DNA from: CAIKMD01 sp963729935 | Lineage (GTDB): Bacteria; Pseudomonadota; Alphaproteobacteria; ATCC43930; CGMCC-115725 | Assembly: GCA_963729935.1 (NCBI GenBank) | Contig: CAVSPW010000002.1 | Location: 1,054,001-1,118,000, forward strand | Length of the DNA: 64,000 bases | Direction of reading: 5' to 3' | In this document: positions 1 to 8,040 of the stretch, piece after piece | How positions within the stretch are numbered: position 1 is the first letter of the stretch | How the letters are laid out: each line of letters starts with the position of its first letter | Made by a program: the position numbers and the translations under genes | Notes under the pieces: generated by a model | What the model saw: only the letters and a program-made list of their open reading frames with translations | What the model was told of the DNA's origin: nothing | The model's database searches: none

Positions 1-1263
1 GTCAGGGAATTTCGCCGGATGCGCCGTTGCCAGCGCCACCATCGGGACGCTGCGATCCGTGCGCTTGGCACGGGCGGCGGCAACCGCCACCGCGCCATGC
101 GGATCGAGGATGACACCCGTGGCCCGATAGGTAGCGGCGATTTCCGCAAGGATGCCCTGATCGTCGACGCGATGGGCCGCGAAGAGCCTGGCGGCTTGCT
201 GCCATTCGGCGCGCGAAGCCGGGAGAGTTCCGCTGCGGCGGAACGAGGTCATCGCCTCGGCCACCCGGGCCGCGTCGCCGCCCGTCAGCTCGAAATAGAG
301 CCGCTCGAAATTGCTCGCGACCTGAATATCCATGCTCGGCGAGAGCGACGGCTCGACCGCGCCGATGGTCATGACGCCGTCATTGATGAAACGCGCGAGG
401 ATGTCGTTGCGATTGGTGCCGATGACCAGCTCGGCGATCGGCAGGCCCATACGGCGCGCGACATGGGCGGCATAGACATTCCCGAAATTTCCGGTCGGCA
501 CCGAAAACGCGACCGAGCGCTCGGGTGCGCCGAGCGTCACCGCGCTTGCGACGTAGTAGACGATCTGGGCCATGATGCGGGCCCAATTGATCGAATTGAC
601 CGCGGACAGCGCGAGCTCGCGCCGGAACTTCGCGTCGGCGAACATCGCCTTCACGAGATCCTGGCAATCATCGAAAGTGCCGTCGATGGCGATTGCATGC
701 ACATTGTCCGCCGTCACGGTCGTCATCTGCCGGCGCTGCATTTCGGCGATCCGGCCCTTGGGATAGAGCATGAAGATGTCGATCGCCTCGCGATCGCGGC
801 AGGCGGCGATCGCCGCCGAGCCGGTATCGCCCGACGTCGCGCCGACGATCGTGACGCAGGCGCGACGTTTGGCCAGCACATGATCGAAGAGCCGGCCCAC
901 GAGCTGAAGCGCAAAATCCTTGAAGGCGAGAGTCGGGCCGTGAAAGAGCTCCAAGAGGTAGAGCCCGTCGCCCAGATCCTTGAGCGGCGCGACCGCCGGA
1001 TCGTCGAAAGAGCGATACGCGTCGGCGACCATCTTTTGCCAATCGAGCGGCGCGATCGTGCCGTCGAGGAACGGCGCCATCACCCGGGCGGCGATCTCGG
1101 CATAGGACTGGCCGCGCAGCGCACGCAGATCTTCGGGACGAAGTTGCGGCCAGGCCTCGGGCACATAGAGCCCGCCATCCGGCGCAAGCCCCGCGAGAAG
1201 AACCTCGTCGAAGAGCAAGAATTCCGGCGGTCGCCTGGCGTCGCGGGTGCTGCTATAGGGCAA
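1..1263 (-). CDS. thrC: Threonine synthase (C-terminus cut by window edge)
   Basis: PLP-dependent enzyme that converts O-phosphohomoserine to threonine in the cytoplasm. The 421 visible residues begin PYSSTRD, the usual N-terminus of the family (M-x-Y-x-STRG). The PLP lysine lies in LAFKDFALQ (about K115) and the phosphate-binding loop is GATSGDTGSA (about 141-150). The family is about 460-470 residues, so some 40 C-terminal residues lie beyond base 1. The family-type N-terminus coincides with a TTG codon at 1263 and no ATG lies close by, so I chose TTG. The frame stays open upstream, so the start is inferred. It follows the reductase gene on the same strand after a 274-base gap, so it probably has its own promoter. 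Confidence 0.95.
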   Translation of the reverse strand, partial: MPYSSTRDARRPPEFLLFDEVLLAGLAPDGGLYVPEAWPQLRPEDLRALRGQSYAEIAARVMAPFLDGTIAPLDWQKMVADAYRSFDDPAVAPLKDLGDGLYLLELFHGPTLAFKDFALQLVGRLFDHVLAKRRACVTIVGATSGDTGSAAIAACRDREAIDIFMLYPKGRIAEMQRRQMTTVTADNVHAIAIDGTFDDCQDLVKAMFADAKFRRELALSAVNSINWARIMAQIVYYVASAVTLGAPERSVAFSVPTGNFGNVYAAHVARRMGLPIAELVIGTNRNDILARFINDGVMTIGAVEPSLSPSMDIQVASNFERLYFELTGGDAARVAEAMTSFRRSGTLPASRAEWQQAARLFAAHRVDDQGILAEIAATYRATGVILDPHGAVAVAAARAKRTDRSVPMVALATAHPAKFPD

Positions 1264-1537
1264 AATCTGATCCCGAATGCGCGCGAAACCAAAAGAGCCT
1301 AGACCCGGCCAGCCTTGCCCGCAACGGGCCGCTTGGCGGCGCTTCCAAAGCCCGATCTTCGCGCCGCGCCCTGAAAAATCTCAACAAATTGGGTTCTTTT
1401 TGTAATTTTTACAGTCGCCGGGCGATCGACGGGAGCCCGGTTCCACGCTTTTCGCGTACGCGAGATCAAGAGGTGGGGTGCGCCAACACCTGTTCAAGGC
1501 GGGGGGCGGCCCACCAGCGCACCAAAGCCCGAGCCGA
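1264..1537. promoter_or_regulatory. thrC upstream region with two inverted repeats
   Basis: This 274-base spacer carries no gene. It contains an AT-rich inverted repeat, TGTAATTTTTACA (1401-1413), which stands out against the GC-rich background. Next to it is a GC-rich stem CCGGGC/GCCCGG (1418-1423 with 1435-1440). On the minus strand the GC stem comes first, downstream of the reductase gene, and the AT-rich element follows toward thrC. A terminator followed by a promoter or operator is possible. There is no clear T-run and I could not assign -35/-10 boxes. Confidence 0.3.
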
Positions 1538-2506
1538 TCACAGATCCAGCACCAGCTTCTCGCTCTTCGATCCGGAGCAGCAGATCATCATGGTCTTGCT
1601 CGCCTTGCGCTCGGCTTCGGTGAGCACGACGTCGCGATGGTCGGGAATGCCTTCGAGCACTTTGGTCTCGCAAGTCCCGCATACGCCTTCGAGACAGGAG
1701 GACGGCACGTCGAGCCCGGCATCGGTCAGGGTCTCGAGGATGGTCTTGCCCGGTGCGATGGTGAAGCTCTTGCCGGTCTTCGCCAGCACCACCGTAAAGC
1801 CGCCCGCGGCCGCCGGCGCTTCCTTTGCCGTGAAATATTCGACATGGACGCGCTCGCGCGGCAGATCCTTCGTCGCCTCCTCGAAGGCCGCCAGCATCGG
1901 CAACGGTCCGCAGCAATAGAGATGCGTCGTCGGCGCGGCGTTCGCCACCACCGAAACGATATCGAGCATCTTGCCCCCCGGCTCGCCGTCGAAATTGAAG
2001 ACGACCTTGGCGCCGGGTTGGGCCGCGACCGCCGCGATCGGATCGCGGAAGGCCGCTTCCTTGCGCGTGCGCACGCAGTCATAGAGATCGAAGGGCTTCC
2101 CGAGCGCCACGAGGCGCTGGATCATGCACCAAAGCGGCGTGATGCCGATGCCGCCGGCAATGAAGAGCGAATGCGCGGCATCCTCGGCAAGCGGAAAATT
2201 GTTGCGCGGGCCGGCGACCGGGATCATCTCGCCGACGCGCAGCTGGTCATGCACCCAGCTCGAGCCGCCGCGGCTCGCGCGGTCCTTCTGCACCGCGATC
2301 ACATAACGCCGCCGCTGCTCTTGAGGATTGACGAGCGAGTAAGAGCGCACAACGCCGCTCGGCAGATGAAGATCGATATGCGCGCCGGCGGCGAAGGCGG
2401 GAAGCTCGCCGCCGTCGGGATCGCGCAGATCGTAGGAATGGATGCCTTCGGCTTCCCAGGTGACGGAATGCACCCGCAGCCGACGCTGGCCGATCTCAAC
2501 GCTCAT
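1538..2506 (-). CDS. PDR/VanB-type ferredoxin-NAD(P)H oxidoreductase
   Basis: A 322-residue electron-transfer flavoprotein with the phthalate dioxygenase reductase layout. The N-terminal flavin barrel ends in the RSYSL-type motif seen here as RSYSLVN. The nucleotide-binding domain carries GGIGITP. The C-terminal plant-type [2Fe-2S] domain has C-x4-C-x2-C (CLEGVCGTC, about C271, C276, C279) and a fourth cysteine near 309-310. Such proteins pass electrons from NAD(P)H to a Rieske oxygenase or demethylase. No oxygenase is adjacent; the nearest in the window is the Rieske protein at 45869-46906, and any pairing is conjecture. The ABM-domain gene lies just upstream on the same strand (19-base gap), so the two are probably co-transcribed. 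Confidence 0.9.
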   Translation of the reverse strand: MSVEIGQRRLRVHSVTWEAEGIHSYDLRDPDGGELPAFAAGAHIDLHLPSGVVRSYSLVNPQEQRRRYVIAVQKDRASRGGSSWVHDQLRVGEMIPVAGPRNNFPLAEDAAHSLFIAGGIGITPLWCMIQRLVALGKPFDLYDCVRTRKEAAFRDPIAAVAAQPGAKVVFNFDGEPGGKMLDIVSVVANAAPTTHLYCCGPLPMLAAFEEATKDLPRERVHVEYFTAKEAPAAAGGFTVVLAKTGKSFTIAPGKTILETLTDAGLDVPSSCLEGVCGTCETKVLEGIPDHRDVVLTEAERKASKTMMICCSGSKSEKLVLDL

Positions 2507-2525
2507 CGTGCGGACGCGGACCCCG

Positions 2526-2834
2526 TCAATGCTTGTGAAACCCGGCGAGCCGCGTCAGCCGCCGCGCGCCCCGGCCGACGATCATGTCCTTGGCGGCGCC
2601 GAAGAATTCGCGCACATGCGGCATGTTGCCATGCGCGTCGAAGGCGGCCGCGTCGGCATAGACCTCGTAGAGCGCGAATTTCGTCGGGTCGTCCGCCTGC
2701 TGCGTCACGTCGAATTGCAGACAGCCGGGCTCTTTCGCGACCGAGGCCTGGGCATTGGCGAGGATGAGCGGCACAAACGCGGCGACGCTTTCGGGCTTTA
2801 CCTCTAATTCGGCAATGAGGACGAAATTCGGCAT
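2526..2834 (-). CDS. Antibiotic biosynthesis monooxygenase (ABM) domain protein
   Basis: A 102-residue single-domain protein of the dimeric alpha/beta-barrel ABM family (YgiN/quinol monooxygenase-like). Typical features are the N-terminal FVLIAELEVKPE strand, EPGCLQFDV in the middle, and the FALYEVYADAAAFDAH segment. Members act as small cofactor-free monooxygenases or as heme/quinone-handling proteins; the substrate cannot be read from sequence. The ATG at 2834 is preceded by a good ribosome site (aaggagc), although the frame is open further upstream. It sits between the M32 peptidase and the reductase on the same strand, which suggests a small redox operon. Confidence 0.85.
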   Translation of the reverse strand: MPNFVLIAELEVKPESVAAFVPLILANAQASVAKEPGCLQFDVTQQADDPTKFALYEVYADAAAFDAHGNMPHVREFFGAAKDMIVGRGARRLTRLAGFHKH

Positions 2835-2865
2835 CGAAGCAGCTCCTTTTTTCGGCGTCGCGAGA

Positions 2866-4362
2866 TTAGGCGTCGAGATAGCGCGCCCGCAAGTGGCGCT
2901 CGAAAATGGCCGCGTCGAGCGGCTTGCCGGTCGCCTGCGCGATGATCTCGGCGCTTGAATAGCACGAAGCCTTGCCGTGCACATTGGCGCGCAGCCACGC
3001 AAAGAGCGGCGCGAATTCTCCTATTTCGATCCCCGGCAGGATTTCCGGATCGGCCCGCGTCGCCGCATCGAAAAGCTGCGCCGCCGTCATGGCGCCGAGC
3101 GTATAGGTCGGAAAATACCCGAAGGCGCCGTCATACCAATGGATGTCCTGCAAACAGCCTTGCCGGTCGTCCGGCGGCACGAGGCCGATGAGCGCGCGCA
3201 TCGCATCGTTCCACGCGCCCGGCAGATCCGCGAGAGCCAAATCGCCCGAGAGCAGCGCGCGCTCGAGCCGATAGCGCAGGATCACATGGCCCGGATAGGT
3301 CACCTCGTCGGCGTCGACACGGATGAGGCTGCGCTCGACGCGCGTATCGAGGCGGTAGAGATTGTCGCTCTCCCATTCGGGTCCGCTTCGGCCGAAGGTT
3401 TCGCGCAGGATGGGCGCCGCGAAATCATGGAAGGCGCGCGAGCGGCAGACCTGCATCTCGACCAAAAGCGATTGGCTTTCATGCAATCCCATGCCGCGCG
3501 CCTTCCCCACCGGCTGGCGGCGCCAAGCCTCGGGCAGGCCGCGCTCGTAGAGCGCGTGGCCGGTTTCGTGCAGCACGCCCATGAGCGCGCGGCGGAAATC
3601 GCTTTCATCGTAGCGCGTCGTGATACGCACATCGTCGGGCGTGCCGCCGCAGAAGGGGTGAAGGCTGATGTCGAGCCTGCCATGATTGAAATCGAAGCCC
3701 AGCCGCTCCATGAGCTTGACGCCAAGCTCGCGCTGCGCCGCGATCGGGAACGGCCCCTGGGGCGGCACCGGCGCGGGGCCGCGCGATTGCACATCAAGCG
3801 CCGCGTCGATGAGCGCCGGCAAGGCGCGCGCCAAGGGATCGAAGACCGCGTCGATTGCGGCCGTCGATCCATCGGGCTCGTATTGGTCGAGCAGCGCATC
3901 GTAGGGCGATTTACCGAGACGATCGGCCTTGAGCGCGGCGATCTCGCGGGTGAGATCGAGAACGCGCGCGAGCGCCGGGAGGATGCCGGCGAAATCATTG
4001 GCCGGGCGTGCCTGGCGCCACGCCATCTCGCAGACCGAGCACGCCTTCGAGAACGCCTCGACGAGATCGGATGGCACGGCGGCGGCGTGCAGCCAGGAGC
4101 GCCGTATCTCGCGCAGATTGGCGCGCTGCCATAAATCGAGATCGTTCTGGGCTTCGGCCCCCGCCAAGAGATCGGGCATGGCCGGATCGGTCACGATCTC
4201 GTGGCAGACGAGCTTCAGCCCCGCGAGCTGCTCGGCACGCGCGGCGGCTCCACCTTCGGGCATCTGCGTCGCCAAATCCCAATGCAACACGGCCTGCGCC
4301 TCGCGCAATGTGCCGAGGCGCCGAAAGCGGGTTTCGAGTTGGCTATAGGGGCTTCGATTCAG
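2866..4362 (-). CDS. M32 family metallocarboxypeptidase (carboxypeptidase Taq type)
   Basis: A zinc carboxypeptidase that removes C-terminal residues from peptides, probably cytoplasmic. The zinc motif HETGH falls at about 265-269 and is followed by the family GLHESQS segment. The N-terminus reads SQLETRFRRLGTLREA followed by VLHWD, as in the family, and about 498 residues is normal length. No ATG lies at the family start. The best candidate is a CTG at 4362 inside a CTGA overlap with the surf1 stop, implying translational coupling. An ATG at 4434 lies inside surf1 and would add 24 residues that do not resemble the family. Function is secure; the start is not. Confidence 0.9.
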   Translation of the reverse strand: MNRSPYSQLETRFRRLGTLREAQAVLHWDLATQMPEGGAAARAEQLAGLKLVCHEIVTDPAMPDLLAGAEAQNDLDLWQRANLREIRRSWLHAAAVPSDLVEAFSKACSVCEMAWRQARPANDFAGILPALARVLDLTREIAALKADRLGKSPYDALLDQYEPDGSTAAIDAVFDPLARALPALIDAALDVQSRGPAPVPPQGPFPIAAQRELGVKLMERLGFDFNHGRLDISLHPFCGGTPDDVRITTRYDESDFRRALMGVLHETGHALYERGLPEAWRRQPVGKARGMGLHESQSLLVEMQVCRSRAFHDFAAPILRETFGRSGPEWESDNLYRLDTRVERSLIRVDADEVTYPGHVILRYRLERALLSGDLALADLPGAWNDAMRALIGLVPPDDRQGCLQDIHWYDGAFGYFPTYTLGAMTAAQLFDAATRADPEILPGIEIGEFAPLFAWLRANVHGKASCYSSAEIIAQATGKPLDAAIFERHLRARYLDA

Positions 4363-5072
4363 TGTCGCTCTCCCAGGCGGCGGCGCGCGAACCGGATATA
4401 GATCACGACCAGCGCCAGCGCCAAGGCATACCAAGTGATGGCGTATTGCAGATGGTCGTTGGGCAGATCGGTGATGGTCTGCCCGCCTTCAGGCCACCCG
4501 CCGGGATTGGGCGTCGCATCGGCATCGATATAGAACGGCAAGACGCGCGAGACGCCAGCGGCCTTGGCCATCGCCGGGAGATCGATCGAGAACCAGGAAT
4601 CCTTCTGAGGCTCGTTGTCAGGCGTGAACCACCCCTTGCTCGAAGGCGGGAGGCGCAAGAGTCCGACGACGCTGACCTGGCCCTGGGGCTCGCCCGCTTG
4701 GCGCGTCGCCGGCGCTTGACGGTCGGTCGGAACGAAGCCGCGATCGATCAGCAAGGCCGAGCCGTCCGCCAGCAGCAAGGGCGTGACGATGTGAAAACCG
4801 GGATCGCCGCGCAAGGATTGCGCGTTCAGATAAAGCTCGTGCGCGTTGAGGAATTCGCCTTCGGCGCGCACCGGATGGAATTCGAGCGCGCGGGCGGCAT
4901 CGAGCGAAGGAGGCAGCGCGACCGGCGCGGCGTGGAGCGCCGCCTGGCGTTGCGCGATCAGCGCTTCCTTCCATTGCAGCCGCTCGAGCTGCCAGGTGCC
5001 GAGGCCCAGAAGAAGGAGAAACCCGATACCGGCCCAGAATGACGGCCACAACAAGGATGCGCGCGCCACCAC
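4359..5072 (-). CDS. surf1: SURF1 family cytochrome oxidase assembly protein
   Basis: A membrane protein that helps load heme A into subunit I of the aa3 oxidase. The translation shows an N-terminal membrane segment (FWAGIGFLLLLGLGTWQLERL, the SURF1 signature GxWQ-x-R-x2-WK) and a second near the C-terminus (ITWYALALALVVIYIRF). At 237 residues it matches the family. I chose GTG at 5072, two bases after the DUF983 stop; GTG at 5069 is equally possible. It is the last gene of the cox operon before the unrelated peptidase gene, which it overlaps. Confidence 0.93.
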   Translation of the reverse strand: MVARASLLWPSFWAGIGFLLLLGLGTWQLERLQWKEALIAQRQAALHAAPVALPPSLDAARALEFHPVRAEGEFLNAHELYLNAQSLRGDPGFHIVTPLLLADGSALLIDRGFVPTDRQAPATRQAGEPQGQVSVVGLLRLPPSSKGWFTPDNEPQKDSWFSIDLPAMAKAAGVSRVLPFYIDADATPNPGGWPEGGQTITDLPNDHLQYAITWYALALALVVIYIRFARRRLGERH

Positions 5073-5074
5073 TA

Positions 5075-5461
5075 TCAGGCGCCGCGTTCGCGCGAAGGAC
5101 CGTCCAAGAGGTGATGGCGGTATTGCATGGCGATGAGCCAGGCCTTCATCACCCGCAGCATCCAAATGGCGCCACCGAAGATGAACGCCGTCCAGAGGAT
5201 GATATGCACCCAAAGCGGCGGCGCGAAGGCGAGCTCGACCAATGTCGCGCAGATCACGACGAGCGCGCCTAGAATCAAGATAACCAGGACCGCCGGCCCG
5301 TCTCCGGCATCCTCCGACGCCAGGTCGAGATCGCATTCGCCGCAGCGCGGGGCGACGGCGAGCAGGCCATTATAAAGCTTGCCCTTGCCGCAGCGCGGGC
5401 ACCGGCACGAGAGCGCCACCCGGAGCGTGGAAATCGGCGGATAGGCACCCGCCCCATTCAT
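5075..5461 (-). CDS. DUF983 membrane protein
   Basis: A 128-residue protein with two N-terminal cysteine pairs (CPRCGKGKL and CGECDLD), which look like a small zinc ribbon, followed by two membrane segments (VLVILILGALVVICATLVEL and HIILWTAFIFGGAIWML). DUF983 members are regularly encoded between coxC and surf1 in alphaproteobacteria, which links them by context to oxidase assembly. No biochemical role is firmly established to my knowledge. It lies 4 bases from coxC, so it is part of the operon. Confidence 0.9.
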   Translation of the reverse strand: MNGAGAYPPISTLRVALSCRCPRCGKGKLYNGLLAVAPRCGECDLDLASEDAGDGPAVLVILILGALVVICATLVELAFAPPLWVHIILWTAFIFGGAIWMLRVMKAWLIAMQYRHHLLDGPSRERGA

Positions 5462-5465
5462 CGGC

Positions 5466-6302
5466 TTATTCGGCGCCGATCGCGCTGCCGCCGCCCCACC
5501 AATAGACGCAGATGAAGAGGAACAGCCAGACCACGTCGACGAAATGCCAGTACCATGCCGCCGCCTCGAAGCCGAAATGATGATCCGGCCGGAAGTGGCC
5601 CTTGATCGCGCGGATGAGGCAGACAGCGAGGAAGGTCGTGCCGATGATCACATGGGCGCCATGGAAACCGGTCGCCATGAAGAAGGTCGAGGGATAGATC
5701 CCCTGGGTGAAGCCGAAGGCCGCGTGGCTGTATTCGTAGGCCTGCAGCGATGTGAAGCACACACCCAGGAAGACCGTGACGGCAAGGCCGCGAATGAGGC
5801 CCTTGCGGTCGCCTTCCAGGAGCGCGTGATGCGCCCAGGTGACGGTCGTGCCCGAGGTGAGGAGGATCAGCGTGTTGAGAAAGGGGATCTCGAACGGATC
5901 GAAGGGATGAATGCCCTTGGGCGGCCATACACCGCCCGTGGCGGCGGTCGGGAACAGCGCCGCGCTGAAAAAGGCCCAGAAGAAAGCGGCGAAGAACATC
6001 ACCTCCGAGGCGATGAACAGCGCCATGCCGAAGCGCAGGCCGATCTGAACGACCGGATTGTGATAGCCGCCATAGACCGCCTCGCGGATGACGTCGCGCC
6101 ACCACACGAACATGACGCCCAGCACGCCCAGGAAGCCGAGCGCCATCACTTCCCAGCCATAACCATGCATGAAAAGGACGGCGCCACCGGCCAGGAGGCC
6201 CGCCACACCCGCGCCGACGATGGGCCAAGGCGACGGATCGACCAGGTGGTAGGGATGCTTGTGGCCGTGGAAATCGGCGTGCTCGACGGGTTCGGTGGTC
6301 AT
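5466..6302 (-). CDS. coxC: Cytochrome c oxidase subunit III
   Basis: A 278-residue subunit III of the aa3-type oxidase with seven predicted membrane segments. Recognisable parts are HPYHLVDPSPWP at the N-terminus, the EVMFFAAFFWAFF helix with its conserved glutamate, WPPKGIHPFDPFEIPFLNT, and the HFVDVVWLFLFICVYWWGG end. It has no redox centre; it supports proton uptake and stability of subunit I. It lies between ctaG (16-base gap) and the DUF983 gene, the canonical alphaproteobacterial order. Confidence 0.97.
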   Translation of the reverse strand: MTTEPVEHADFHGHKHPYHLVDPSPWPIVGAGVAGLLAGGAVLFMHGYGWEVMALGFLGVLGVMFVWWRDVIREAVYGGYHNPVVQIGLRFGMALFIASEVMFFAAFFWAFFSAALFPTAATGGVWPPKGIHPFDPFEIPFLNTLILLTSGTTVTWAHHALLEGDRKGLIRGLAVTVFLGVCFTSLQAYEYSHAAFGFTQGIYPSTFFMATGFHGAHVIIGTTFLAVCLIRAIKGHFRPDHHFGFEAAAWYWHFVDVVWLFLFICVYWWGGGSAIGAE

Positions 6303-6318
6303 TTTCTGGCCTCAACCA

Positions 6319-6927
6319 TCAATTGGTGGGAGCGGTCGTAGGAAGTTCGGCGGCGCGCGCGGGCTCGGCGCCGTCATCCTTCGCGCGGAACATCGTATAG
6401 CTCAAGGTAATCGTATCGACATCGGCCGCGTTGGCGTCCTTCGCGATGTCCGGATCGACGAAGAACTGGACGGCGAGATCGGCGCTCTCGCCCGGGTTCA
6501 GGTGCTGCGCGCTGAAACAAAAGCATTGCAGTTTGTCGAAATAGATCCCCGCCTTGGCCGGCGTCACATTGAACGTGGCCGTACCGGTCGTGGCTTGCTT
6601 GCTGAAATTGGCGGCGCGGTAGCGAATGATCTTGGTCTCGCCGGGATGGACATCGACCGAGGCTTGCTCGGGATGGAATTCCCAATCGAGCCCCGGCGCC
6701 ACGCTGGAATTGAACCGCACGGTAATGACGCGGTCAGACACAACGTCGCCGGGCGCGGCGGCGGCACGCTGCGTCGTACCGTTATACCCGGTCGCGCCGC
6801 AAAAGAGGCGATAGAGCGGCGCCGAAAACGCCACCAGCACCGTCATCGCGCCGACGATGCCAAGCAAGGCAACGGCGGTGACGCGCTTGCCGCCCTGGCT
6901 GGCGCGCGGATCGCGCTGCGCGCTCAT
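6319..6927 (-). CDS. ctaG: Cytochrome c oxidase assembly protein CtaG/Cox11
   Basis: A copper chaperone that delivers copper to the CuB site of subunit I. The 202-residue protein has one N-terminal membrane anchor (VTAVALLGIVGAMTVLVAFS), then PLYRLFCGATGYNGTTQRA and a periplasmic domain with the copper-binding CFCF motif (KLQCFCFSAQHLNPGE). Its ATG overlaps the stop of the 44-residue gene upstream (ATGA), so the two are translationally coupled. Confidence 0.96.
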   Translation of the reverse strand: MSAQRDPRASQGGKRVTAVALLGIVGAMTVLVAFSAPLYRLFCGATGYNGTTQRAAAAPGDVVSDRVITVRFNSSVAPGLDWEFHPEQASVDVHPGETKIIRYRAANFSKQATTGTATFNVTPAKAGIYFDKLQCFCFSAQHLNPGESADLAVQFFVDPDIAKDANAADVDTITLSYTMFRAKDDGAEPARAAELPTTAPTN

Positions 6928-7058
6928 GGCAGCCCTCCCAGCCGCGCCATGGTGACGAAGTAAAGCAGAGCGATCAGCGCCAGAAGGACGCCGAGAAGCG
7001 CGAGATTCTTGCCGCGCTGCCGCTTGTGCCCGTCATCCATCGCGGCGATCCGATTCAT
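6924..7058 (-). CDS. 44-residue single-span membrane protein in cox operon (CoxF-like)
   Basis: A short gene whose product begins MNRIAAMDDGHKRQRGKN, continues with one hydrophobic helix (LALLGVLLALIALLYFVTM) and ends ARLGGLP. Both ends overlap neighbours by ATGA: its ATG overlaps the ctaB stop and its stop overlaps the ctaG start. This is strong evidence that it is translated. Small unnamed proteins occur at this position in other alphaproteobacterial cox operons and are sometimes called CoxF. The charged-tail, single-span layout suggests an assembly or stability factor, but the function is unknown. Confidence 0.8.
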   Translation of the reverse strand: MNRIAAMDDGHKRQRGKNLALLGVLLALIALLYFVTMARLGGLP

Positions 7059-8020
7059 GACCCCATCGCAGCCGCAATTCCGGGGGCCCGGTCCGCCACC
7101 AGCAGCGCGAAGAGCAGGAAAAGATAAAGGATCGAGAAGCCGAACATCTGCTTGGCCGCGCGCTCGCCCGGATCGCGCATCACCTTGAGCGCAAGGATCG
7201 TGAACAGCACGGAGAGCGCGAGCGCGGCCGCGCCATAGGCCCAGCCGGCGACGCCCAGCAAGGTGGGCGCCAGGGCGACCGGCCAGAGCACGATCGTGTA
7301 AAGCAGCATCTGCTTCTTGGTCTCGCGGGCGCCGGCCACGACCGGCATCATCGGCACGCCGGCCTTGGCGTAATCGCCGGCGCGATAGAGCGAGAGCGCC
7401 CAGAAATGAGGCGGCGTCCAGAAGAAGATCAGCGCGAAGAGCGCCAGGGCCGGGATCGCGACCTGACCGGTCGCGGCGGCCCAGCCGACGAGCGGCGGAA
7501 AGGCACCCGCCGCCCCGCCAATGACGATGTTCTGCGGCGTGCGGCGCTTCAGCCAGACGGTGTAGACGAAGACGTAGAAGCAGATGGTGAGCGCGAGCAG
7601 CAAGGCGGCCACGACATTGAGCGCGAGCCCCATCAGCAGCACCGAGCCCGCCGCGAGCACGATCCCGAAGCCGAGCGCGTCGCCCGGCGCCATGCGCCCG
7701 GCCGGCAAGGGACGGTTGCGCGTGCGCTCCATCATCGCGTCGATGTCGCGCTCATACCACATGTTGATGGCGCCCGCCGCGCCCGCGGCGACGGCGATGC
7801 ACAGGACAGCCGTGAAAGCGAGCACCGGATGAAGATGTCCCGGCGCGAGATGGAGCCCGACCCATCCGGTGAATACGACCAGCGACATCACCCGCGGCTT
7901 CAGCAGCGCGATGTAATCGCCGATCGCCGGCACGAGCGTGCTCGGGACCGAAGGCGCCGCGACGAGGCGGACGCGCTCGATCCGCGGCGGTGCGAGTCCG
8001 GCGGCGGATATATCTGCCAC
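7055..8020 (-). CDS. ctaB: Protoheme IX farnesyltransferase (heme O synthase)
   Basis: A polytopic UbiA-family enzyme that attaches farnesyl to heme B, giving heme O, the precursor of heme A. The first aspartate-rich motif is NMWYERDIDAMMERTRNRP, and the second cytoplasmic loop has RAGDYAKAGVPMMPVVAG. The 321 residues form about nine helices. It sits between coxA and the small membrane protein. CtaA at 62740-63777 would carry out the next step. Confidence 0.96.
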   Translation of the reverse strand: MADISAAGLAPPRIERVRLVAAPSVPSTLVPAIGDYIALLKPRVMSLVVFTGWVGLHLAPGHLHPVLAFTAVLCIAVAAGAAGAINMWYERDIDAMMERTRNRPLPAGRMAPGDALGFGIVLAAGSVLLMGLALNVVAALLLALTICFYVFVYTVWLKRRTPQNIVIGGAAGAFPPLVGWAAATGQVAIPALALFALIFFWTPPHFWALSLYRAGDYAKAGVPMMPVVAGARETKKQMLLYTIVLWPVALAPTLLGVAGWAYGAAALALSVLFTILALKVMRDPGERAAKQMFGFSILYLFLLFALLVADRAPGIAAAMGS

Positions 8021-8040
8021 GAGCGCGAGATTCCTTCTGC

